A stretch of DNA of 54,306 nucleotides from Rhizobium sp. Q54 (GTDB lineage Bacteria; Pseudomonadota; Alphaproteobacteria; Rhizobiales; Xanthobacteraceae). Positions 22,082 to 28,477 of the stretch are shown piece after piece. Location: contig CAMBQQ010000011.1 in NCBI GenBank assembly GCA_945870035.1, positions 1-54,306 on the forward strand, written 5' to 3'. The position numbers and the translations under genes are program-made. Within the stretch, counting starts at the first letter, position 1. Every line of letters starts with the position of its first letter. Below the pieces are notes generated by a model. The model saw only the letters and a program-made list of their open reading frames with translations. It was not told the DNA's origin and did no database searches.

Positions 22082-22738
22082 ATGGATTGGGGCCGCGCGG
22101 TTGATCTCTATTGCGAGCGCACCGATCCGTCGTTCTGGGCCGAGCCGTTCAACGCTGTCACCAATGCAGCGTTCCTGATTGCTGCTTTAGCGGCTTTCGT
22201 GCGATGGCGGCGAGGCGGCGCAAAGGACTGGTCTGTTCTGGCGTTGATTGTGGTCACCGCGGCGATCGGCGTCGGCTCTTTCATTTTCCATACAGTGGCG
22301 ACCAGCGGCGCTGCCAAATTCGACACCATCCCGATCGCCGTTTTCATCTATGGCTATCTGCTGTTTGCCCTGCGGCGCTTTCACAATTTGTCGCTGCTGG
22401 TATCGCTCGGCATTCTGTTGGCGTTCTCGGCGTTCAATTACGCCGAAGCGATGATCGTGCCGCGCGGCGCGCTCAACGGCTCGCACGCCTATCTGCCGGC
22501 GCTGGCCGCACTGGTCGCGGTCGCCTGGCCGATGCGGCGGCATGAGGCCGGCCGCTGGCTATTTGCCGCCGCGGCGACGCTTGCGGTGTCGCTGACATTC
22601 CGTTCTATCGACATGGCGGTATGCGACGTGCTTCCGCTCGGTACGCATTTCCTGTGGCACAGCCTCAACGGGCTAGCGTTGTATCTGTTGCTGCGCGCGG
22701 CGATGGTGGGACGTGTGCGGGTTCAAGGCCCGCCATAG
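22082..22738 (+). CDS. Ceramidase-like (CREST superfamily) membrane protein
   Basis: A 218-residue inner-membrane protein with about seven hydrophobic segments, matching the alkaline ceramidase/CREST superfamily. The N-terminus DWGRAVDLYCERTDPSFWAEPFNAVTNAAF is typical of bacterial members. Candidate metal-binding histidines are in GSFIFHTVAT and in the C-terminal GTHFLWHSLNG, and the SFIFH serine-histidine pair fits the superfamily active site. In eukaryotes the family hydrolyses ceramide amides; the bacterial substrate is unknown. The ATG at 22082 was chosen for the CGGAG in front; an ATG at 22067 lies inside the repeat. Its 3' end overlaps the converging monooxygenase gene by 16 bases. Confidence 0.85.
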   Translation: MDWGRAVDLYCERTDPSFWAEPFNAVTNAAFLIAALAAFVRWRRGGAKDWSVLALIVVTAAIGVGSFIFHTVATSGAAKFDTIPIAVFIYGYLLFALRRFHNLSLLVSLGILLAFSAFNYAEAMIVPRGALNGSHAYLPALAALVAVAWPMRRHEAGRWLFAAAATLAVSLTFRSIDMAVCDVLPLGTHFLWHSLNGLALYLLLRAAMVGRVRVQGPP

Positions 22739-23901
22739 AGCCAGGCGATGCCGTCGTAGGATTGCTCGGCGGTGCGGGAGCCGACCGCCATGTCGCGCAG
22801 TTCGGCGGTGACGCCTCGGGCGTGATAAAAATCGCCATAGACCCGCGCCATGATCTGCACGCGCGCGGTGCGCAGATAGCGCGCCTGTTCGTAAGCCTTG
22901 AACGCGGCCGGCAGGTTGTCCGGCTGCTCGGCGACTTTCTCGGCCAGGACGACGGCGTCCTCGGTCGCCATGCAGGCGCCTTGCGCAAGATATTGCAGCA
23001 TCGGATGCGCGGCATCGCCAAGCAAAGTGACGTTGCCTTTGCTCCAGTCCTTCACCGGTTCGCGGTCGCACAGCACCCACATTTTCCAGGTGTCGATCAG
23101 TTCGAGCAGGCGCGTCACTTCCGGCCGCAGGCCCTTGAAGTGATTGAACAGCAGTTCCTTGCTGCCTTCGGCGTTCCAGCCTTCTTCGTAATGGTCGGAG
23201 TGAAACACGGCGACGAGATTGAACAATTCGCCACGGCGCAGCGGGTAATGCACGAAATGACATTTCGGTCCGGCCCACAGCACGACGTCCGGCCGCCATA
23301 AATCCTGCGGCACCTGTTCGCGTCTGAGCACGCCGCGATAGGCGATATGGCCGGAGACGCGCGGCTTGCCGTCGCCGACGATGCGCTCGCGGATCTTCGA
23401 CCACATGCCGTCGCAGGCGATCAAAGCGCGGCCGTGAACTTGTTCGCCGCCTTCGAGCTTGATGGTGACGCCATGGCCGGTGTCGTCGTAATCGTCGACG
23501 CGGCGGCTGGTCTCCAGCGTGATCAGGTTGCTGCTTTGACAGGCTTTGAGGAAGCGGCTGTGAATGTCGGCGCGATGGATGACGGCGTAAGGCTGGCCGA
23601 ACCGTTTCTGGAACGCGCCGTCGAGCGGGATATTGGTGATGAGATCGCCGGTGATGGCGTTGCGCATTTCCTGCGACGGCGGGATGTGAGCGTCGAGCAG
23701 CACCTCGTCCTTCAGGCCGATTTTTTCGAGCGCGCGGAAAATATTGGGACCGAGCTGGATGCCGGCGCCGACTTCGCGGAATTCATCAGCCTGCTCGAAG
23801 ACCCGCACCGGCAGCCCTTGCTGCGCCAGCGCATAGGCCGTGATCAGGCCGCCAATGCCGCCGCCGGAGATGAGGATCGGGTTTCCGTTAGCAGCAGTCA
23901 T
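22723..23901 (-). CDS. FAD-dependent monooxygenase resembling 3-hydroxybenzoate 6-hydroxylase
   Basis: A 392-residue class A flavoprotein hydroxylase, second of two in this region. It has the FAD motif LISGGGIGGLITAYALAQQG, then GAGIQLGPNIFRALEKIGL, the DG motif LIACDGMWSKIRE, and the GD motif VTLLGDAAHPMLQYLAQGA. This set matches 3-hydroxybenzoate 6-hydroxylases, which form gentisate, and related salicylate hydroxylases. Its own substrate is uncertain. The ATG at 23901 has GAGG upstream; the longer frame begins outside the protein-like part. It is transcribed opposite to the amidohydrolase/monooxygenase pair, so it is probably a separate unit. Confidence 0.85.
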   Translation of the reverse strand: MTAANGNPILISGGGIGGLITAYALAQQGLPVRVFEQADEFREVGAGIQLGPNIFRALEKIGLKDEVLLDAHIPPSQEMRNAITGDLITNIPLDGAFQKRFGQPYAVIHRADIHSRFLKACQSSNLITLETSRRVDDYDDTGHGVTIKLEGGEQVHGRALIACDGMWSKIRERIVGDGKPRVSGHIAYRGVLRREQVPQDLWRPDVVLWAGPKCHFVHYPLRRGELFNLVAVFHSDHYEEGWNAEGSKELLFNHFKGLRPEVTRLLELIDTWKMWVLCDREPVKDWSKGNVTLLGDAAHPMLQYLAQGACMATEDAVVLAEKVAEQPDNLPAAFKAYEQARYLRTARVQIMARVYGDFYHARGVTAELRDMAVGSRTAEQSYDGIAWLYGGP

Positions 23902-24013
23902 GAAGAGCCTCGTCGCGTTTCCAGCCGGTTTGTTTTGCCGGCACAATAATGCGCGCACCGGCCTGACGCAAAGCGCGTCAGAAGTGCAATTTTGCAGGCT
24001 TGTACCGGCCAGT

Positions 24014-24043
24014 AAAAAGCCCGCCGGATAAACCGGCGGGCTT
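24014..24043 (-). terminator. Rho-independent terminator of the CHRD gene
   Basis: On the minus strand AAGCCCGCCGG and CCGGCGGGCTT form a perfect 11-base-pair stem with a five-base loop, followed by a T-run. It lies 35 bases past the CHRD gene stop. Confidence 0.9.
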
Positions 24044-24077
24044 GGTTTTGACAGGAATTATAGTTCGGCGAAGGCCG

Positions 24078-24533
24078 CTACTTGGTCACCTGACCGCGGA
24101 TTTCGCCGGCCTTGTTAGCCTCGGTGTGGATGTTGGCGTAGAGCTTGCCGGCTAGAAGGTCGGCGGCCTGCGCATCGGTCAAGGTCGCCTCGCCCTCGAA
24201 CGGGGTCTTGGCGGTTGCTCCAGCGAAGATCGGCACCGAGACAGCACCATTCTTGCCGGGCTCGCCGGCATGCAAATGCGCCGCGGTGGCCGGGCCGCTG
24301 AGACCGGTATAGCTGCCTTTCCAGGTCAGCTTTTTGCTGGCGGTGTCGTAGGTCGCGGTGAAGCTGCCGGTTGCCTTGGTCGGGTTTGGCGGCACTTCGG
24401 CTGCCCCGTTCAGGGCCGCCTTGAGATTGACGACCTCGGCGAGCGCCGGGCCGGCAAATCCGATCGCGACGACGCAGAGGGCGGCGGCCATGATGGACTG
24501 CCGGAGTGGGGACCGCGGGAAGACTGAGGTCAT
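24078..24533 (-). CDS. Exported CHRD domain protein
   Basis: A 151-residue protein with a signal peptide (cleavage near residue 32, after AGPALA) and one CHRD domain (about 33-151). Typical marks are LNGAAEVPPNPTKATG, LTWKGSYTGLSGPATAAHLHAG and YANIHTEANKAGEIRGQV. CHRD domains occur in chordin and in many bacterial exported proteins; the histidines of HLHAG and NIHTE suggest metal binding, but no function is established in bacteria. AGGAG precedes the ATG. It has its own terminator. Confidence 0.92.
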   Translation of the reverse strand: MTSVFPRSPLRQSIMAAALCVVAIGFAGPALAEVVNLKAALNGAAEVPPNPTKATGSFTATYDTASKKLTWKGSYTGLSGPATAAHLHAGEPGKNGAVSVPIFAGATAKTPFEGEATLTDAQAADLLAGKLYANIHTEANKAGEIRGQVTK

Positions 24534-24615
24534 GGGGTTCTCCTAGTTCTGGTTTATAGGCAACCACGCATGACAACACCGCGCCCGGCCAGGTATTCCG
24601 CGGCCCGCAGCGGAT

Positions 24616-24831
24616 TTAAGCGGCGTCCGCCTCATCGTCGACCGCTAGCTCGATCGAGGTGCATGAGGACGTTCCGCATGCGTCGCACTCCCAATGGTGA
24701 CGGATTTCGCCGCCGACGACGAATTCCGACATGAACGGTGCGACCATCACGTCGCCGCAGTGCGGGCAACGCAAAGGGGCGGCGAAGGCGCGGAGGGAGG
24801 AAAGCTTGTCCGGGTGGCTGTGGAGCTGCAT
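24616..24831 (-). CDS. Small zinc-ribbon protein, function unknown
   Basis: A 71-residue cytoplasmic protein with two CxxC knuckles, CPHCGDV and CDACGTS, joined by about 25 residues, the pattern of a zinc ribbon. The acidic tail IELAVDDEADAA follows. I do not recognise a named family; such proteins are common in Bradyrhizobium relatives. The ATG at 24831 has GGAGG nine bases upstream, which fixes the start against the longer open frame. Confidence 0.75.
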   Translation of the reverse strand: MQLHSHPDKLSSLRAFAAPLRCPHCGDVMVAPFMSEFVVGGEIRHHWECDACGTSSCTSIELAVDDEADAA

Positions 24832-25098
24832 GGCCTTAAGCCTCCAGTTGGTTCGTGATCCTCTCGTAAAAGGCAACCGTGGCGAGGGCGAGACGCTTTG
24901 ATGAAACTGTGGTGTCCCGCCGAACAAGATTTCATGACGGCGAATCTATCTCGTCTTTTGTCAAAGCGGCGGTATTACGCGCTTTTTTTCAGCATCGCTT
25001 AAGTTCGCACCGCAACACAAAGGCAAAGCGCGCCGGTGGTGAACAAGGTTTGGGCCATTTCGTTAAAGCAATTCGCGATTGCGAACGGATATCGAATC
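24832..25098. other. Intergenic region
   Basis: No gene is seen. Apart from the GGAGG site of the zinc-ribbon gene, nothing stands out. The middle, around 24950-25090, is AT-richer than its surroundings and is a likely place for the promoter of that gene. Confidence 0.4.
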
Positions 25099-25130
25099 AA
25101 AAGCCCGCCGGCCTACGGGCCAGCGGGCTT
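25099..25130 (-). terminator. Rho-independent terminator of the DUF3551 gene
   Basis: On the minus strand AAGCCCGCTGGCCC and GGCCGGCGGGCTT pair around a short loop with one bulge, followed by TTTT. It lies about 30 bases past the DUF3551 stop. Confidence 0.85.
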
Positions 25131-25159
25131 CTGGGTGATGACGCTTTTCCGCGGCGCCT

Positions 25160-25402
25160 TTACTTCTGCTTCATGTCCGATTTCGAGCTGCCGGACGAGC
25201 CGGTCGTGGTGCCGCCATTGAGTGCGCACAGGTCGTTCTGCGAGGCTTTGGATTTTTCGCATGCCGCCATGGTTTGATACGAACAGTTCTTGGCCTGACC
25301 GAGGGCCTGGGTGAGGCAGTACTTACCTTCGGCAGCCTGGGCGCCCGCGGTGACGCCGGCAAGGGCGACGAGAGCTGCGGACAAAGTGAGGACGTTGCGC
25401 AT
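25160..25402 (-). CDS. Small exported DUF3551 protein
   Basis: An 80-residue exported protein. A signal peptide (LTLSAALVALAGVTAGAQA, cleavage near residue 23) is followed by the DUF3551 pattern YCLTQALGQAKNCSYQT, AACEKSKASQ and LCALNGG, with four cysteines that could form two disulfides. The family is largely confined to Bradyrhizobium-type bacteria and has no known function. The C-terminus is a serine-rich tail. GGGAGAAG precedes the ATG at 25402. Confidence 0.85.
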   Translation of the reverse strand: MRNVLTLSAALVALAGVTAGAQAAEGKYCLTQALGQAKNCSYQTMAACEKSKASQNDLCALNGGTTTGSSGSSKSDMKQK

Positions 25403-25487
25403 AAGCTTCTCCCGGGGTTTGGAAACGATCCTGAGAAACGCCGCTGCGCGATCATCGTTCCGCCACACCACCTCAATTGTTCAGGGA

Positions 25488-25673
25488 TCAACTTGCTTTT
25501 GCGGCGGCCAGATTGCCTTCCAGCCATTCCTGCTGCTCGGCCACGGCGAGAAGGCCATCGCGCATCAGCACGAGGCGCTCATATTCGTCGCCGCTGGCGA
25601 GAGGGTCCTTGGCGCGCGCGTCGCATTGCGCCGCCCAGCGCCGCAGTTCGGCGGCGGACAGGTTGGTGTTCAT
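25488..25673 (-). CDS. Small hypothetical protein
   Basis: A 61-residue, mostly helical protein starting MNTNLSAAELRRWAAQCDARA and containing DPLASGDEYERLVLMRDGLLAVA. GGGAGT lies eight bases before the ATG and the codon use fits the genome, so it is probably real. Proteins of this short helical type are frequent in Bradyrhizobium relatives; no function is known. It sits in a run of small minus-strand genes. Confidence 0.65.
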   Translation of the reverse strand: MNTNLSAAELRRWAAQCDARAKDPLASGDEYERLVLMRDGLLAVAEQQEWLEGNLAAAKAS

Positions 25674-25730
25674 GTTATCGACTCCCGGCGCTAGATAAAG
25701 CGCCAGGCGAAGTGTCGTTCCCGGGGAAAT

Positions 25731-26090
25731 TTAGTCGTCGTCTTCTTCGTCGACGAGCGGCCGCAACTGCCGGATCGGGCCGCTCGACAGGCTGATCTTG
25801 CGGCGCTGCGACAAGTAAGTCTCATGCACCGTTTCGGCGGTGCGCGATTTGACGAACAGGTCGGCGCCGAGATTGCCGCCATATTGCGCCAGATCGTCTT
25901 CCTCGCAGCTCGCCGCGATGGCCAGGCCAACGGAGGCAAGATGCGCACGGCGGTAGCAATAAACCGCGAGCATGGCGCGAGTCTGCTGTGGAACCGTCTC
26001 GATCAAGGCATCGAGCCCGTGCGGGTTGGCGCGATAAAGCTGGCCGAGAATGCTCTCGGGCACAGGACAGGTCTCTTCGTTCAACTGCAT
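25731..26090 (-). CDS. Hypothetical cytoplasmic protein
   Basis: A 119-residue protein with no signal peptide and no recognised domain. It contains a helical segment VPQQTRAMLAVYCYRRAHLASVGLAIAASC and an acidic tail DEEDDD. GGAGAT lies five bases before the ATG at 26090. Similar proteins are seen in Bradyrhizobium relatives without assigned function. It is separated by a terminator from the upstream SOS-box operon, so it has its own promoter in the gap 26091-26250. Confidence 0.7.
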   Translation of the reverse strand: MQLNEETCPVPESILGQLYRANPHGLDALIETVPQQTRAMLAVYCYRRAHLASVGLAIAASCEEDDLAQYGGNLGADLFVKSRTAETVHETYLSQRRKISLSSGPIRQLRPLVDEEDDD

Positions 26091-26251
26091 GTTGATCTCC
26101 GACCCCCCAGGGACACGACCTGATTGCCGCAAATTCGTTAACAAAACGGAAACCATAAACGCCGCGTAACCTTTTACGGCACGGGTTGAGGTATTTTCGA
26201 CGGGCGTTTCGGGCGTTCTGAACGCGGCGTCTCGTCGCGCGTTCCGGAAAT

Positions 26252-26283
26252 AAAAAGGCCACCCGTCGGGGCGGCCTTTTTTT
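26252..26283 (-). terminator. Terminator of the SOS-box small-gene operon
   Basis: AAAAAGGCC pairs with GGCCTTTTT around a short GC-rich middle (CCC with GGG). Both strands end in a T-run. On the minus strand it lies about 20 bases past the stop of the 81-residue gene. Confidence 0.85.
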
Positions 26284-26303
26284 CGTAGATCAGGCTGTTT
26301 CGG

Positions 26304-26549
26304 TCAAAGCTCGTCGAAGGTCCGCGGCACCTCGCCGAACGCCTTGATGACGATGGCATCGGAGAAATCACCCATCATCGGGTCCCCGCTGCGCTTGAAG
26401 GCGATGGCGCCGGCATTGGCCGGATCGCGCGCCATGGCGCCGGCGCGGCTCAGCGCCTGGTGCTCGCTCTGGCATTCCAGCGCCTGGCCGGCCGCGACGC
26501 CGTCGTCGGAGCGGACAAAGGGCAGGGCGACGTAATAGGTAAGGCTCAC
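26304..26549 (-). CDS. Hypothetical protein, second gene of a LexA-controlled operon
   Basis: An 81-residue cytoplasmic protein that I do not recognise. It begins MSLTYYVALPFVRSDDG, then a region ECQSEHQALSRAGAMA and the segment GAIAFKRSGDPMMGDFSDAIVI, ending AFGEVPRTFDEL. The pattern suggests a small alpha-beta fold. The start is GTG at 26549, overlapping the stop of the 40-residue gene by four bases (GTGA), so translation is coupled. Both genes are read from a promoter with an embedded LexA box and end at a strong terminator. This implies a role in the DNA damage response, but the mechanism is unknown. Confidence 0.8.
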   Translation of the reverse strand: MSLTYYVALPFVRSDDGVAAGQALECQSEHQALSRAGAMARDPANAGAIAFKRSGDPMMGDFSDAIVIKAFGEVPRTFDEL

Positions 26550-26668
26550 CGTTTTTTCCGCGCCTTCTTGGCCGCGACGGCTTTGGTGATCTCGCGGGCC
26601 TTCTCAAGTGGAATGCCAAAACTCTCGGCGATGTAGCTGGCTTGATTGTCGATTTCGGTGTCGGTCAT
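26546..26668 (-). CDS. 40-residue protein, first gene of a LexA-controlled operon
   Basis: A very small, helical protein: acidic at the N-terminus (MTDTEIDNQASYIAESFG) and strongly basic at the end (AAKKARKKR). The middle, FGIPLEKAREITKAV, looks like a short helix-hairpin. AAGGA lies about eight bases before the ATG at 26668. Its basic tail could contact DNA or RNA. The promoter 40-60 bases upstream carries a perfect LexA box. It overlaps the next gene by four bases. The small size means annotation pipelines may miss it. Confidence 0.75.
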   Translation of the reverse strand: MTDTEIDNQASYIAESFGIPLEKAREITKAVAAKKARKKR

Positions 26669-26701
26669 GGCGCGAATCCTTCTGTCGGGACGGGCGCGAC
26701 C

Positions 26702-26730
26702 ATCTAGAACAAAGAGAGAACAAAAGTCAA
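26702..26730 (-). promoter_or_regulatory. SOS promoter with a perfect LexA box in the spacer
   Basis: On the minus strand TTGACT (26730-26725) and CTAGAT (26707-26702) are 17 bases apart. The spacer holds GTTC-N7-GTTC (26721-26707), the alphaproteobacterial LexA operator. Binding there would block polymerase directly. It drives the 40- and 81-residue genes. Confidence 0.85.
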
Positions 26731-26751
26731 TTGGCGCCAATGGGAGGGCGA

Positions 26752-26827
26752 TGGTGAGCGCGCTGGGACTCGAACCCAGGACCTCGCGATTAAAAGTCGT
26801 GTGCTCTACCAGCTGAGCTACGCGCCC
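26752..26827 (-). tRNA. tRNA-Lys, anticodon TTT
   Basis: A 76-base tRNA with encoded CCA. The minus-strand sequence begins GGGCGCGTAGCTCAGCTGG, has anticodon loop CTTTTAA, T-loop GGTTCGAGTCC and ends in CCA at 26752. The acceptor stem pairs with one G-U wobble at position 2. It decodes AAA and AAG lysine codons. It is followed within 25 bases by the SOS promoter of the small-gene operon on the same strand, with no clear terminator between them. Confidence 0.95.
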
Positions 26828-27127
26828 GTCACCCTGCGATGATCTTATCCGATTGGCCCGCATGAAGCGGGATAAACGAAAGCGGGAAAATTACCCAGTC
26901 GGATCATGCGCTGGGCGGTGTGTAGGGGGGCAGGCCGGACAGGTCAATAGGCGCCAATCATTGTCCCTTGCCGCATTCCGGGGGCAATTTCGCCCGGTTT
27001 TGCCGCCGCAATAGCACGCGCCATGCCCACATCTTGAACTCGCCCGGCGCCGCCGCATTTTGCTACAGTCGCCGCCAAGGTCGCGCCACTCCCTTTCAAA
27101 TCCTCAAGCGCCGCCCGGAGCCCGATC
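26828..27127. other. Gap between tRNA-Lys and the M20 peptidase gene
   Basis: No gene is seen. It must hold the tRNA promoter (minus strand) and the promoter of the M20 gene (plus strand), but I could not single either out. A short inverted repeat GCCCGCATGAAGCGGG is at about 26858. Confidence 0.4.
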
Positions 27128-28294
27128 ATGCCCATCGTCAATCGCGTCGCCGACCTGCATTCCGATATCACCGCCTGGCGGCGCGATCTGCACGCCCATC
27201 CGGAGCTGCTCTACGAGGTGCACCGCACCGCGGCCACGGTCGCCGCCAAGCTCAAGGAATTCGGCTGCGATGAAGTGGTGCCCGGCATCGGCCGCACAGG
27301 CGTCGTCGGTATCATCCGCGGCCGCAAGAGCTCGTCCGGTAAAACCATCGCGCTGCGCGCTGATATGGACGCACTGCCGATCGAGGAGGCCAACGACCTG
27401 CCATACAAGTCGACCGTGCCCGGCAAGATGCATGCCTGCGGCCATGACGGCCACACCGCGATGCTGTTAGGAGCCGCGCGCCACCTCGCCGAAACCCGCA
27501 ATTTCGATGGCACCGCTGTGGTCATCTTCCAGCCGGCCGAAGAAGGCGGCGCCGGCGCCAAGGCGATGCTCGAGGACGGCATGGTCGGCCGTTTCAAGAT
27601 CGACGAATTCTACGGCATGCACAACGCGCCCGGCATGCCTGTCGGCGAATTCGGCCTGTCCAAGGGGCCGATGATGGCGGCGGCGGATTTCGTCACCATC
27701 GACATCGAAGGCGTCGGCGCGCATGCGGCGCGTCCGCATTTGGGTATCGACACGGTTCTGGTCGGTGCGCAGATCATCAACGCCATGCAGTCGGTCGTGT
27801 CGCGCAATGTCGACCCGCTCAAGTCGGCGGTGGTGTCGATCTGCATGTTTCAGGCCGGCAACACCGACAACGTCATTCCGCAGACCGTTCAGTTGCGCGG
27901 CACGGCGCGCAGCCTGGATGCCGGCGTGCAGGATCTGCTCGAGGCCAATCTGCATCGCATCGTCGAGAACACGGCGGCGGCTTACGGCGCCAAGGCCAAA
28001 CTGACCTACCGGCGCAGCTATCCGGTGCTGGTCAATCACGACAAGGAAACCGAATTCGCCTCCGCCGTCGCTAGCCAGATCGCCGGGGCTGAGCGCGTGA
28101 ATACGAAATTGCCGCCGATGATGGGCGCGGAAGATTTCTCCTTCATGCTCAACACGAAGCCGGGCGCATTCATCTGGGTCGGCAATGGCGACAGCGCCGG
28201 ACTGCATCACCCGAAGTATAATTTCAACGACGACGCAATCCCGCTGGGCACGTCGTACTGGGTGAAGCTGGTGGAGACGGCGCTGCCGGCTTAA
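27128..28294 (+). CDS. M20 family amidohydrolase (hippurate hydrolase type)
   Basis: A 388-residue zinc amidohydrolase of the M20D group, which removes acyl groups from amino acids (hippurate, N-acetyl amino acids, IAA conjugates). Metal-binding marks are the cysteine and histidine of HACGHDGHTAML (102-113), the EE pair in FQPAEEGGAGA (138-139), GMHNAPGMPVG (His165) and a histidine near the C-terminus in AGLHHPKYNF. A lid domain lies between, including GAHAARPHLGIDT. GGAGC precedes the ATG. It is a single gene with a palindromic repeat after it; the precise substrate is not given by the sequence. Confidence 0.9.
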   Translation: MPIVNRVADLHSDITAWRRDLHAHPELLYEVHRTAATVAAKLKEFGCDEVVPGIGRTGVVGIIRGRKSSSGKTIALRADMDALPIEEANDLPYKSTVPGKMHACGHDGHTAMLLGAARHLAETRNFDGTAVVIFQPAEEGGAGAKAMLEDGMVGRFKIDEFYGMHNAPGMPVGEFGLSKGPMMAAADFVTIDIEGVGAHAARPHLGIDTVLVGAQIINAMQSVVSRNVDPLKSAVVSICMFQAGNTDNVIPQTVQLRGTARSLDAGVQDLLEANLHRIVENTAAAYGAKAKLTYRRSYPVLVNHDKETEFASAVASQIAGAERVNTKLPPMMGAEDFSFMLNTKPGAFIWVGNGDSAGLHHPKYNFNDDAIPLGTSYWVKLVETALPA

Positions 28295-28323
28295 GAGCAA
28301 AGCAGGGCCGGTTGGCACTGCGC

Positions 28324-28470
28324 ACTCCCTCTCCCCATAGCCCGTCGAAGACGGGCGTAAACGCCCTTTTGGGGGAGAGGGTTGGGGTGAGGGGGCAAGT
28401 GCCTCAATCGAGTCCATAACCCCTCACCCGGCACACTTCGTGTGCCGACCTCTCCCAATGGGAGAGGTGA
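28324..28470. repeat. Composite palindromic repeat between the M20 and ndvB genes
   Basis: Several hairpins follow each other: CTCCCTCTCCCC against GGGGGAGAGGG, CCCGTCGAAGACGGG, GGCACACTTCGTGTGCC and CTCTCCCAATGGGAGAG, with GTTGGGGTGAGGG and CCCCTCACCC arms. It is a common alphaproteobacterial intergenic type and lies between two converging genes. Confidence 0.8.
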
Positions 28471-28477
28471 AGAAAGT

